A stretch of 64,000 nucleotides of DNA from positions 4,250,171 to 4,314,170 of the forward strand of contig NZ_CP094358.1 in assembly GCF_022807975.1 (NCBI RefSeq), read 5' to 3'. Positions 7,732 to 16,358 of this stretch are shown piece by piece. This DNA is from Abyssalbus ytuae. GTDB taxonomy: Bacteria; Bacteroidota; Bacteroidia; Flavobacteriales; Flavobacteriaceae. The position numbers were made by a program, and so were the translations under genes. Below the pieces are notes generated by a model. That model had not been told where the DNA came from and ran no database searches. It worked only from the letters and a program-made list of their open reading frames with translations. How positions within the stretch are numbered: position 1 is the first letter of the stretch; every line of letters begins with the position of its first letter.

Positions 7732-9039
7732 TTATTGTTCTTGTTGAGTTAAAAATTTAAGATATGCCAAGGCATAATTGTGTTTATATATCGCATTATA
7801 ATATTCCAATTGTTTTTGTGAATACTGGGTTTCGGCCATAAGAACATCTGTAGTTTTTTCAAGTCCTTCTTTAAACCTGTTATTTCTTATCCTGAATGAT
7901 TCCTTTGATTGTTCCATAGCCAATTGCGCTAGTATTACGTTATTTTTAGCATCCATGAACATACGTTGTGCTTTATTAAGCTCCAATTGACTTTGAGCTA
8001 CATATTGGTTGTATTGTATTTTGGATTTTTCAAATTCAGCTTTGCTTTTTTGGGCTTTTCCAAATCTTTTAGTTCCTTCCAGTATATTCCAGCTTAATTG
8101 GGCTCCAAACAAATAACCATCTGTCCCGTCACTAAAAATCTCTTCATCATTAAATTCATAATTACCAAAAGCATTTAAACGTGGCAGAAATGACATTTTA
8201 TTGGCATTATGTTGTTGTTTGTATGCTTCAAGACCAAATTTCATAGCCTGGATATCGGAACGGTTCTCATTTAATTCATTACCAGATACATATTCGTCTT
8301 CTATATTTAAAGAATCAACCGGTTTTAAAATGTTGATAACAGGTTCATTCATTAAAACTGATAAATAGTTGGATGCATTCTCAATATTACTTTTTGCATA
8401 TTGTAATTGGTTGTCTACTTCAGTTACTCTAACTTCAATCACCAGTAAATCAGATTTTTGAAGATACCCTTGTTCAAAACTATTCTGGGCTATTCTTTTG
8501 TGTTCTGTGGCAGTTTTTTTAGCAATTTGCAGTACATCTACGGTTTTATATGCCAGTTGCAGTTGCATGTATGCATTTTCTACTTCCAGTGTCATATAAT
8601 CTTCAACTCGTTGTGATTGCAGCCGGGTCGCGTTTAATTTAGCCTTAGCCGCTTTGCGCTGAAAAATTCCGTCCATATTAATAAGTGGCTGACTTATTTC
8701 AATTTTGGCAGTGTAATTTTCAATCTGTGACGGATTGTTTAATAAATCAGGATTAAAATCATTTTGAGTTATTATACCCTGATTCAGTTTAGATCCGAAC
8801 GCATTTAACGGATTTGTAGTTGCAATACCTGTATATGACAGCCCGATACTGGGTAATATTATTGCATTGGTTTGTGTTAAATCTCCTTTAGCTGCCAGCA
8901 CTTCCTGCTCGGATATTTTAATATCACTATTATCTGCTTTCACCTTGGCAATAACCGATTCTTTTGTTATGAGCACAACTTCCTGTGCCTGTAAAAAGAC
9001 AGCATTTAAAAGAAGTAACACTACTAGTATATTTTTCAT
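7732..9039 (-). CDS. TolC-family outer-membrane efflux protein
   Basis: 435 residues with a signal peptide ending near AQA (about residues 17-19). The two long heptad-rich helical repeats typical of TolC (about 130-230 and 330-430) are evident, as is the closing tyrosine-rich helix (YNAIYKHNYALAYLKFL). It is the first gene of the five-gene efflux operon. A TAnnTTTG promoter and a perfect palindrome lie directly upstream. Confidence 0.9.
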   Translation of the reverse strand: MKNILVVLLLLNAVFLQAQEVVLITKESVIAKVKADNSDIKISEQEVLAAKGDLTQTNAIILPSIGLSYTGIATTNPLNAFGSKLNQGIITQNDFNPDLLNNPSQIENYTAKIEISQPLINMDGIFQRKAAKAKLNATRLQSQRVEDYMTLEVENAYMQLQLAYKTVDVLQIAKKTATEHKRIAQNSFEQGYLQKSDLLVIEVRVTEVDNQLQYAKSNIENASNYLSVLMNEPVINILKPVDSLNIEDEYVSGNELNENRSDIQAMKFGLEAYKQQHNANKMSFLPRLNAFGNYEFNDEEIFSDGTDGYLFGAQLSWNILEGTKRFGKAQKSKAEFEKSKIQYNQYVAQSQLELNKAQRMFMDAKNNVILAQLAMEQSKESFRIRNNRFKEGLEKTTDVLMAETQYSQKQLEYYNAIYKHNYALAYLKFLTQQEQ

Positions 9040-9059
9040 TTTACCTTTTTGTTTTGTGG

Positions 9060-9067
9060 CAAAATTA
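9060..9067 (-). promoter_or_regulatory. -7 box TAATTTTG of the efflux operon
   Basis: On the minus strand the bases read TAATTTTG, a perfect match to the Bacteroidota -7 consensus TAnnTTTG, 20 bases before the TolC-like ATG. Transcription should start about 5-7 bases downstream, giving a very short leader. No good -33 TTTG is seen; the palindrome at 9090-9105 occupies that place. Confidence 0.6.
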
Positions 9068-9089
9068 CATAGTCAGAGAGGGGAAAGTC

Positions 9090-9105
9090 AGTAACTTATG
9101 TTACT
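9090..9105. promoter_or_regulatory. Operator-like palindrome at the efflux promoter
   Basis: AGTAAC-TTAT-GTTACT is a perfect 6+6 inverted repeat. It covers the expected -33 position of the efflux promoter, so a dimeric repressor bound here would block transcription, or an activator could replace a weak -33 box. No regulator gene adjoins it; the regulator must be encoded elsewhere. Confidence 0.5.
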
Positions 9106-9434
9106 TTGTTAATCAATACAATTGACTATAAATACTTTGAAAATGTTTCTTTTTTAATATTTAAATACATTAAAAAAAAACAGGATAAACAACTAAATGT
9201 AATTTTTAATATTACAGGAGAAAATGACTTTTATCAAACTGATATTCAATTATATATAAAATTTTGTTAAACTAAAACGGTTATAATTATTATGTGCCGG
9301 AGCATTTAGCTAACTTTTACAAGTTAAAATTTTGTTGATTATAGACAGGCTAATATTGAATTTTTAAAAAAATTTGTATAAACGTTATCATCCTTACGAG
9401 AATGGGGCAGAAAAAATTAAAAGAATAAGCAACA
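9106..9434. other. AT-rich intergenic region between divergent units
   Basis: Divergent spacer between the efflux operon and the metallophosphoesterase gene. The only pattern seen is a 12-base direct repeat TAAAATTTTGTT at 9257-9268 and 9325-9336. No gene or RNA was recognised. Confidence 0.4.
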
Positions 9435-10652
9435 GTGAGATCGTACCCTTTTTCATATATAATTTTATTATGCATTACTTTATTAACAGTGGATGCTTTT
9501 GCTTTTTATTGGCTGCAATCTGTTATTACACTTCTTTCTTCTGTTTTTCTAAAAAACTTGATAATAATAATTTATTGGGTTTTTACTGTAGGGTTAATAA
9601 CCTCTATTATTCTGCTTAAATTAAGACTGGATAAAATTCACAGGGGAAGAAAACAACTTATCATCTCATCACTCTACGGATTAACTGTTTTATCTTTTAT
9701 ACCTAAACTAATTTTTATAATCATCATATCTATATTACACTTTAGTAATGTAGCATTTTCAAATAAGGAATCAATAATAATTATACCAATTATAGGGCTT
9801 TTTTGTGGTTTTTTGCCCTTTTTTGTTATTCTGTATGCAATGTTAAGAACGTTGTACAGGTTTAAAGTATATAGATTTCATTTAAAATTCAAAGATTTAC
9901 CTCCCGGTTTTGACGGTTTTAAGATTGTTCAGATATCTGATTTACACCTGGGAAGTTTTAATTTCAGGTATCATATACTTGACAGGGCCATAAAGCATGT
10001 GAATAATTTAAATCCGGACGTTATTTTATTTACCGGTGATTTGGTAAATAATTATGCTTGGGAACTGAAAGGATGGGCTCCCGTATTAAAAAAATTATCG
10101 GCTAAAAAAGGAAAATATGCTGTTTTAGGTAATCACGATTATGGCGATTATAGCCAATGGAAATCTCCTAAAGCAAAAAAATCTAATTTTGAATCGATAA
10201 AATATTTTTACAATAAAATTGATTTTAAGCTCCTTTTAAATGATTATGATATTCTTAAAAACAAAAGTGAAGAAATTGCTATAATAGGTGTAGAAAACTG
10301 GGGGAATCCTCCTTTTAAACAATATGGAGATTTGCAAAAACCTTTAGAAAAAGTTAATCATATTCCTTTTAAAATATTACTGTCTCACGATCCTACCCAC
10401 TGGAGAGAAGAAGTAGTTAATACCACTAACATTGTTCTTACCTTATCCGGACATACACATGGTATGCAAGCAGGGATAAATATTAAAAGTAAAAAATGGA
10501 GCCCGATAAAATATAAATATGAACATTGGGCCGGATTATATAAAACCAACAATCAATACCTGCATGTAAACAGGGGGTTGGGTTGGTTAGGATTTCCAGG
10601 CAGATTGGGAATGCGGCCGGAGATTACTTTTATCGAATTAAAAAAAGCATAA
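9435..10652 (+). CDS. Membrane metallophosphoesterase (YkuE/YaeI-like)
   Basis: 405 residues from GTG at 9435. An in-frame stop lies at 9426-9428 and no ATG follows in the membrane region, so GTG is the best start. Four hydrophobic segments fill residues 5-150. The calcineurin-like domain follows with its metal motifs in order: DLHLGS, GDLVNN, GNHDYGD, SHDPTHW and GHTHGMQ. The enzyme should cleave a phosphodiester or pyrophosphate at the membrane face; relatives act on lipid or UDP-sugar substrates, but this substrate is unknown. It converges on the EF-G-like gene with a hairpin between them. Confidence 0.85.
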   Translation: MRSYPFSYIILLCITLLTVDAFAFYWLQSVITLLSSVFLKNLIIIIYWVFTVGLITSIILLKLRLDKIHRGRKQLIISSLYGLTVLSFIPKLIFIIIISILHFSNVAFSNKESIIIIPIIGLFCGFLPFFVILYAMLRTLYRFKVYRFHLKFKDLPPGFDGFKIVQISDLHLGSFNFRYHILDRAIKHVNNLNPDVILFTGDLVNNYAWELKGWAPVLKKLSAKKGKYAVLGNHDYGDYSQWKSPKAKKSNFESIKYFYNKIDFKLLLNDYDILKNKSEEIAIIGVENWGNPPFKQYGDLQKPLEKVNHIPFKILLSHDPTHWREEVVNTTNIVLTLSGHTHGMQAGINIKSKKWSPIKYKYEHWAGLYKTNNQYLHVNRGLGWLGFPGRLGMRPEITFIELKKA

Positions 10653-10658
10653 AAAAAC

Positions 10659-10691
10659 AACAAGCATTCCGGTGTTACATGAATGCTTGTT
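10659..10691 (-). terminator. Rho-independent terminator for the EF-G-like gene
   Basis: An 11-base perfect stem (AACAAGCATTC / GAATGCTTGTT) with an 11-base loop. On the minus strand it is followed by a run of T, so it primarily ends the EF-G-like transcript. It lies 6 bases past the stop of the facing metallophosphoesterase gene and may serve both. Confidence 0.85.
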
Positions 10692-10712
10692 GCAATATTT
10701 CATTGTTTAAAC

Positions 10713-12812
10713 TTAACTTACTAATTGTTGCTGTACATGCTGAGGCACAGGTTCGTATGATGAAAACTCTGTGTTAAACGTAGCTTTCCCTTGTGTTAAC
10801 GAACGTAATTCAGTAGAAAAACCATATAATTCTGCTTCAGGAGTTACACATTTTAATATTTGATAATGATCATTAGTTTGAATACTTTGTATTATGGAAC
10901 GCCGTGATTGTAGATCGGTCATTACATTCCCTACCATTTCTTCAGGAACTTTTACGGTAAGTTTAAGGGTGGGTTCTAATAATTTAGGATTTGCATTTAA
11001 AAATGCTTCTTTAAAAGCATGTGCACCAGCTATTTTAAATGAAATGTCATTAGAGTCTACTGAGTGCATTTTTCCATCATATACCATTACCCTTACGTCG
11101 CGTATATATGATCCTGTTAACGGTCCGGATTCCATTACTTCCAATACCCCTTTCATAATAGAAGGTAAATAACGGGTATCAATAACACCTCCCACAATGC
11201 AGTTATAAAACATAAGTTTTCCACCCCAGGGCAACTCAACTTCTTCTTTTCCCCTGATGTTAAAACCTTCAGGTTCAGGCATACCTTCGTAATAAGGCTC
11301 AATTTTTAAATGAACCTGTGCAAATTGTCCTGCCCCGCCCGACTGTTTTTTATGCCGGTAATTGGCGGTATTGGATCGCTGGATTGTTTCCCGGTAGTTA
11401 ATTTTAGGACGCTCAAAAACAGCTTCTACATTATATTCGTTTTTTAGTGCCCAATCAATGGTCGCCAGGTGTAATTCTCCCTGGCACCCAATAATCTGTT
11501 GATTAAATTCTTTCGAATATTTTAACACCAGTGTGGGATCCTGACTATGAATTCTTTTTAACGCTTCGGTTAATTTTTCTTCGTTATTTTTATTATCCGC
11601 CACCACAGCTTTATACATTCTGGGTTCAGGATATTTTATGGGTTTAATAGTGATGGGATTGTTTCCACTGTAAAGTGTATCATTGGTTTCTACATTTTTT
11701 AATTTGATTGTTGCCCCTATATCACCCACGGTAAGCTGATTGACAGCTTCTCTTTTTTTTCCATCCATTATAAACAATTGGTTGATGGTTTCAACTTCAC
11801 CTGTCCTTGAATTTGTTAGTTTATCATTTAATTTTATTTCACCTGATTTTACTTTAAAAAAGTTTATTTGCCCTACGTTTGGTAAAAACAAGGTTTTAAA
11901 TATAAATAACGAAGTTGATGAATCTTTTGTCGGCTTTATTTCCTCTCCTTCTACACTTTGTGCAGGTTTTAAATCTGCTGCAGCTGGAGCAACATTATCA
12001 ATAAAGCCCATAAGTCTTCCTGTACCCATATCGTTAAGGGCAGAAATACAAAAAACCGGGAATAAATCATGATTTAACATCCCGGCTTTTATACCTTTTC
12101 TCATTTCTTCTTCGTTGAGGCTGCCTTTTTCAAAATAAAGCTCCAACAACTCTTCATCATTTTCAGCAGCTTTTTCTACCAATTCATTATGTAAAGCATC
12201 GGCAATTCCTTTTTGGTCGTCAGGGATTTCAAGCTTTTCAGGTTTACCTCCTTCAGGCTTAAACTTGTACATTTTCATTTTAAGCACATCGATTATACAC
12301 TGTGCACCATCAACCATTAAAGGGTACTGAACTTTTACCACATTATTTCCTACTAAAGTTTTCAGGCTTTTATAGCTTTCTTCAAAATTTGCACTTGGAT
12401 GGTCAATCTGGTTTATTACAAAGAGTGTGGGCTTATTATATTTATCAATGTAATTCCATATTATTTCTGTTCCTATTTCTACTCCCTGCTTAGCATCTAT
12501 CACAGTTACAATGGTATCTGACACTCTTATGGAAGAAATTATTTCTCCAATAAAATCATCTAACCCCGGCGTATCGATAATATTAATCTTGTAATTACGC
12601 CATTCAGTATGTAATGGGGTAGCAAATACCGAAGTTCCTCTTTCATGTTCTATATCGTGATAATCGGAAACAGTATTTTTCCCTTCCACCGTTCCTCTTC
12701 TGTTTATTAAACCTGCTTCAAAAAGCATGGTTTCGGCTAATGTTGTTTTGCCACTATTATGAGCACCCACAAATACAACATTTTTAATGTGTTTATCGTC
12801 AAATATTTCCAT
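10713..12812 (-). CDS. Elongation factor G-like GTPase (EF-G paralogue)
   Basis: 699 residues with the EF-G domain order. G1 is GAHNSGKTT (16-24), G3 is DTPGLDD and G4 is NQID instead of the usual NKxD. A beta-barrel, the domain IV region (from about 480) and a C-terminal domain V follow. It differs from canonical FusA, whose G1 is normally AHIDAGKTT, so it belongs to the EF-G2/EF-G-like group common in Bacteroidota. Relatives are linked to ribosome work or stress roles rather than being essential, but its task here is not known. It is a single-gene unit with its own terminator. Confidence 0.88.
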   Translation of the reverse strand: MEIFDDKHIKNVVFVGAHNSGKTTLAETMLFEAGLINRRGTVEGKNTVSDYHDIEHERGTSVFATPLHTEWRNYKINIIDTPGLDDFIGEIISSIRVSDTIVTVIDAKQGVEIGTEIIWNYIDKYNKPTLFVINQIDHPSANFEESYKSLKTLVGNNVVKVQYPLMVDGAQCIIDVLKMKMYKFKPEGGKPEKLEIPDDQKGIADALHNELVEKAAENDEELLELYFEKGSLNEEEMRKGIKAGMLNHDLFPVFCISALNDMGTGRLMGFIDNVAPAAADLKPAQSVEGEEIKPTKDSSTSLFIFKTLFLPNVGQINFFKVKSGEIKLNDKLTNSRTGEVETINQLFIMDGKKREAVNQLTVGDIGATIKLKNVETNDTLYSGNNPITIKPIKYPEPRMYKAVVADNKNNEEKLTEALKRIHSQDPTLVLKYSKEFNQQIIGCQGELHLATIDWALKNEYNVEAVFERPKINYRETIQRSNTANYRHKKQSGGAGQFAQVHLKIEPYYEGMPEPEGFNIRGKEEVELPWGGKLMFYNCIVGGVIDTRYLPSIMKGVLEVMESGPLTGSYIRDVRVMVYDGKMHSVDSNDISFKIAGAHAFKEAFLNANPKLLEPTLKLTVKVPEEMVGNVMTDLQSRRSIIQSIQTNDHYQILKCVTPEAELYGFSTELRSLTQGKATFNTEFSSYEPVPQHVQQQLVS

Positions 12813-13193
12813 GTGTGTAACTTTAATATGTTAAAAACTGTTTATTATTAATTCCAAATCTTCTACAAGATAGTTGAGCTTTTCCATTGGTCATATGATA
12901 TTAATCATTTCATAAACCAGTGATTTTGAAAATTAAATGACTAAAATTTAACAACGGAAGTAAGTTACATGGTGTTAATGAAAGTATTGTAAGTTAAGAA
13001 TTTTTGACGTTATTACAGTGAATTTTAAGGTAATTAACATGTTCAAGATGAGGCTTATAACCGTAAAAAAAACGACTTTAAAATAAAAGAGAAACTCTGG
13101 AGTAGTACAAGGACAAGCTTATGTATTCTCTTTTTGAAGAAAAATTTTTTCTATTCTTTTATACAAAAAGAATTTATATGAATTGCTATTGAT
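12813..13193. other. Intergenic region, no gene seen
   Basis: About 380 bases upstream of the EF-G-like gene and downstream of the Pmp3-like gene. Only very short open frames occur. No RNA gene, riboswitch or clear hairpin was recognised. The EF-G-like promoter should lie within the first 100 bases but shows no exact TAnnTTTG. Confidence 0.4.
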
Positions 13194-13352
13194 TTATTTT
13201 TTTGTAAGCACGTAAAACGCATGAATAATTCCCGGTAAACCACCTAATAAAGTTAACAGTAAATTTATCCAGAAAGCACTTGATAAACCAAACCGTAAAG
13301 CTACCGCCAACGGGGGAATAAATATGGCCAAGATTATTTCTAAAACACTCAT
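13194..13352 (-). CDS. YqaE/Pmp3 family (UPF0057) membrane mini-protein
   Basis: 52 residues, starting MSVLEIILAIFIPPLAVAL and ending YVLTKK. This is the complete YqaE/Pmp3 pattern: a first membrane segment with IPPLAV, a short turn (RFGLSSAFW), then a second segment with LLTLLGGLPGIIHAFYVL. It is smaller than usual gene-calling cut-offs, and a 61-codon frame covering the same bases in another phase can hide it. Members are stress-induced inner-membrane proteins in bacteria, plants and yeast, tied to salt or membrane-potential stress. It appears to be its own transcription unit. Confidence 0.9.
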   Translation of the reverse strand: MSVLEIILAIFIPPLAVALRFGLSSAFWINLLLTLLGGLPGIIHAFYVLTKK

Positions 13353-13433
13353 AATTTAAATTTTTATACAAAAAAAATGGTAATGAGTCAGAATCTTTAT
13401 CGTGATTAAAAGAAAAATGAATGTTAATGAATT

Positions 13434-14072
13434 TTATTCCTTAACCACTATTATAGTGGCCTTTACTCCTGTAGCCAGATTCCATTGATTTGCAGATACT
13501 ACCTTACCTTTATTATCATATACCCTAAACTCTGCAGTATTGGGGCCTGAACTGCCCTGATTTAAAGCTTCGAAATCTATTTTATTAAATCCTTTTTCCA
13601 ATGTGATAGAAAAACCTCTGAAATTTTCATCTAATAATATGTTTGGTTGAATAACCACATCATTAACATATACCCGTACCCTGTCGCCATCAGGGTATTC
13701 ATGATCCCTGCAAATAATTTTTACAAATTCGGAGTTGCTTCTGAAGTCTCCTAAATATTGATCGGATCTAAATTCCGGCTCCATTTTTTTGTCCTGGCCT
13801 AAATAGTGTTTTTTATTAAGTTTTTTTTCATATTCTTCTCCAGGATTCGCAAACTGTTCTATTTGAAAATTGAAATCTTTTTTATTTAAATCCACTAATC
13901 CCTCGGAAGAATTATTGGAATTGACCGATATACCACTGTCTGAATTGGAAGAATTATTTTCATATGGAACAGTTAGAGAATTATTTCCATTTGAAGGCAA
14001 AGAGGTATCAACCTGAGCATGAATACAGGTGAACATAAACAAAAATAATAGAGTAAAACTTTGCCTTTTCAT
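13434..14072 (-). CDS. Secreted protein of unknown function
   Basis: 212 residues with a signal peptide (hydrophobic 6-16, cleavage near IHAQ). Residues 22-60 are low-complexity and rich in Asn and Ser. The C-terminal half (about 110-212) looks like a compact beta domain with VKIICRDHEYPDGDRVRVYVND and a closing VKATIIVVKE strand. I do not recognise a named family. The folded domain resembles conserved exported flavobacterial proteins. It lies between two minus-strand genes but with large spacers, so it is probably transcribed alone. Confidence 0.65.
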   Translation of the reverse strand: MKRQSFTLLFLFMFTCIHAQVDTSLPSNGNNSLTVPYENNSSNSDSGISVNSNNSSEGLVDLNKKDFNFQIEQFANPGEEYEKKLNKKHYLGQDKKMEPEFRSDQYLGDFRSNSEFVKIICRDHEYPDGDRVRVYVNDVVIQPNILLDENFRGFSITLEKGFNKIDFEALNQGSSGPNTAEFRVYDNKGKVVSANQWNLATGVKATIIVVKE

Positions 14073-14219
14073 TTTAAAAACAGCTTTTGAAGATAAAAAT
14101 AATTATAACCAACTAATTAGTGAGTTAATAATTGTTAAAAATAACATTGATTTTTAGTTATTTAGTTATTATTTATTGACGCATGATTAATTTACAATTA
14201 TTAACTAATTATATTAACT

Positions 14220-15524
14220 CTAGCTACTTCCACCTCTTTCAAGTTGCCTTTTTATTTTATTTATGGCAGACTCAATTGATTTTTCGGGTTCAATAACATT
14301 ATGTGCGCCCCAGAATTCAGGATCTGAAAATCCGGATGCTTCATCACTTAATACAATGGATGGCTTTAATCTGTCTTTTGGTTTTAAAGGATTATTATCA
14401 TTAATCTTTTCCCAATTTGTCACTGCCATTTCGCTATCTAATGAATAGACTGAATTAAATATTCTTTTCTTATGATTTATTTTAAAGGTTAAATGTATAT
14501 TACTATAACCATAGTACCATTTACCATTTTTTTCTCTATAATCTACTTTATATTCTGCTTCAGTTGGGTATACTATAAAATTCTTTGGTTTTTTCCTTAC
14601 AAATAAGGTACTAGCCTTTTCTTTATTTTCTACATTAAGCCGGTATGAAGCACTTACCATTGCCAAAGTGTTTGAATCTATAAACAATTTTCCGGAAAAG
14701 CGTAAATCCTCAATACCGGGAAGAGGTTTAAAATTCACTACATACACAGGTTTATTATTTATTACAGTAGATTGATCAAAACTAAAAGAATACTCGTCAA
14801 TAGTTTCTTCAGTAAAAATATACTCGGGATATTTCATAACATCTCCATATAATGTATTAAAAGGCCCTCCCTGCAGTTTTAAAGCTACTGTATCCAATCT
14901 CTTATAATCAGTACTTTTTCTTGATTTAAACAACTCTATTTCGTCCTTTTGTTGAGATGAATAAGGCTTTTTATAAACGTTTACCACTGCTTCGGCTAAG
15001 GAGACATTCCTTCTTCTTTTTTTAATAGTTTCCCTGTAAAAAGCAGTCATAAGCAGATGGTCATTTATATTATTAACCCCTTTTTTCTTCAGGGTTTCCC
15101 TTACCAGTAATTCTGCATTCCCTGGCATTTCGATATTAACCTGCGGTAATTCAATAACTGATGGTTTAAGCTTTATGCGATACTCATCTTTACTAAAATC
15201 AGTAAGGGGAACACGGGTTGTGATATAGCCCAAAGAAGAAACTGTTACCACGCCATTTATTTTATCTACAGGGACTTTTAATAAAAATTCCCCTTCTGTA
15301 TTGGTTACTGTGCTTATATTGGTATCACTAATTGATAAAATGGCAGAAATAACGGGATCATTAGACTCACTGTCTACTACATCTCCTTTATACTGCACAT
15401 AGGCTTGCTCCTGTTCCTGAAAAAAAGCGAATACCGACTGATTATTTCCCAAACCAAATAATATGATAAAGACGACAAAGAAAAAGTTCTGTTTTTGATA
15501 ATAACCGGATGTTTTCATGGGCAT
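14220..15524 (-). CDS. CarboxypepD_reg-like domain protein, exported
   Basis: 434 residues with an N-terminal hydrophobic segment (about 14-33). Residues 45-115 form a CarboxypepD_reg-like beta-sandwich (KGDVVDSESNDPVISAILSI, then TNTEGEFLLKVP), the module that opens many Bacteroidota surface proteins including SusC. The remaining 300 residues are beta-rich and lack a TonB-dependent barrel; they resemble the domain of unknown function that often follows this module in flavobacteria. Probably periplasmic or outer-membrane associated. The ATG at 15518 (third codon) is an equally possible start. Confidence 0.7.
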   Translation of the reverse strand: MPMKTSGYYQKQNFFFVVFIILFGLGNNQSVFAFFQEQEQAYVQYKGDVVDSESNDPVISAILSISDTNISTVTNTEGEFLLKVPVDKINGVVTVSSLGYITTRVPLTDFSKDEYRIKLKPSVIELPQVNIEMPGNAELLVRETLKKKGVNNINDHLLMTAFYRETIKKRRRNVSLAEAVVNVYKKPYSSQQKDEIELFKSRKSTDYKRLDTVALKLQGGPFNTLYGDVMKYPEYIFTEETIDEYSFSFDQSTVINNKPVYVVNFKPLPGIEDLRFSGKLFIDSNTLAMVSASYRLNVENKEKASTLFVRKKPKNFIVYPTEAEYKVDYREKNGKWYYGYSNIHLTFKINHKKRIFNSVYSLDSEMAVTNWEKINDNNPLKPKDRLKPSIVLSDEASGFSDPEFWGAHNVIEPEKSIESAINKIKRQLERGGSS

Positions 15525-15731
15525 ATTTTTATATTGTTAAAAGTAATAACTAACAGTATCAGTGTAATTTATTTATATATTAGTATGTTCTCAAATTTAA
15601 TTAAACTTCAATATTTTATAAAATATTTTAATTGAATAAAAAACATCGTCAAAAATAACTGGCAATCAACATGTTATTGGTATAAAAAATACGAAATTTT
15701 CTTAAAATATCATTTGATTTTTGATGAAAAA

Positions 15732-16358
15732 TTATGCCTTCAAAGGTTTATAAAGGGTAAGTGCTTTATTATAATCTTCCATATTATCCACATCAAGTAG
15801 TCTGCTAACATCTGTGGATACGGAAATTCCTGTATGGTTTGAATTGAGTATTTCTTTGGCTCCAAAGTCTTCTTTTAACAAGGAAAGTTTTTCAAAATAC
15901 GACGAAGGAAAAATAGCAGGGACACCTTGTTTTAGGCCATAATTTGTAGATATAACTGCCAAAGGGTTTTTGTTAAAGTTATAAATAAGTTCAGCTAAAT
16001 GAGAAGGTTCAATTAGAGGCTGGTCGGCCAGTGTTATTAAAACTCCGTCAAAATTATGCTTACTTTCTAAAATATGATTTACGGCCCGGCCAATAGAACT
16101 GCCTATTCCGATTTTCCAATTTTTGTTTACTAAAATAACTGCTGAGTTATGGTTTATTTCTTTCTGGATAAAGGTATAGTGAGCTCCTAAAACAACAAAC
16201 ACCTTTTGAACATTACATTTTAAAATTTTTAAAACCGCATTGTTAATAATTGTAGTATCTCCCCAAGGTAATAATTGTTTTATTTTTCCCATTCTGGCAG
16301 ATTCTCCTGCTGCAAGTACTATAGCAGCAAGTTTAGACACACTTTTTTCTCCTAGCAT
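15732..16358 (-). CDS. MobA-like nucleotidyltransferase (MocA-type, Mo-cofactor)
   Basis: 208 residues with the NTP-transferase motif LAAGESARMGKIKQLLPWGD near residues 15-34. The sequence fits MocA/MobA-like enzymes, which add CMP or GMP to molybdopterin. It overlaps the end of the xdhC-like gene by 7 bases, and the hydroxylase genes lie upstream in the same operon, so it most likely makes the cytosine-dinucleotide cofactor for that hydroxylase. The choice of CTP over GTP is inferred from family context. Confidence 0.82.
   Translation of the reverse strand: MLGEKSVSKLAAIVLAAGESARMGKIKQLLPWGDTTIINNAVLKILKCNVQKVFVVLGAHYTFIQKEINHNSAVILVNKNWKIGIGSSIGRAVNHILESKHNFDGVLITLADQPLIEPSHLAELIYNFNKNPLAVISTNYGLKQGVPAIFPSSYFEKLSLLKEDFGAKEILNSNHTGISVSTDVSRLLDVDNMEDYNKALTLYKPLKA

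Noticed and set aside
9374-9619. 81-codon frame overlapping the start of the metallophosphoesterase
   Set aside because: It overlaps the well-supported metallophosphoesterase frame, has no family match and shows no protein-like pattern beyond its first residues.
13186-13371. 61-codon minus-strand frame at the Pmp3-like locus
   Set aside because: The bases encode a textbook YqaE/Pmp3 protein in a different phase; the 61-codon translation has no sensible features.
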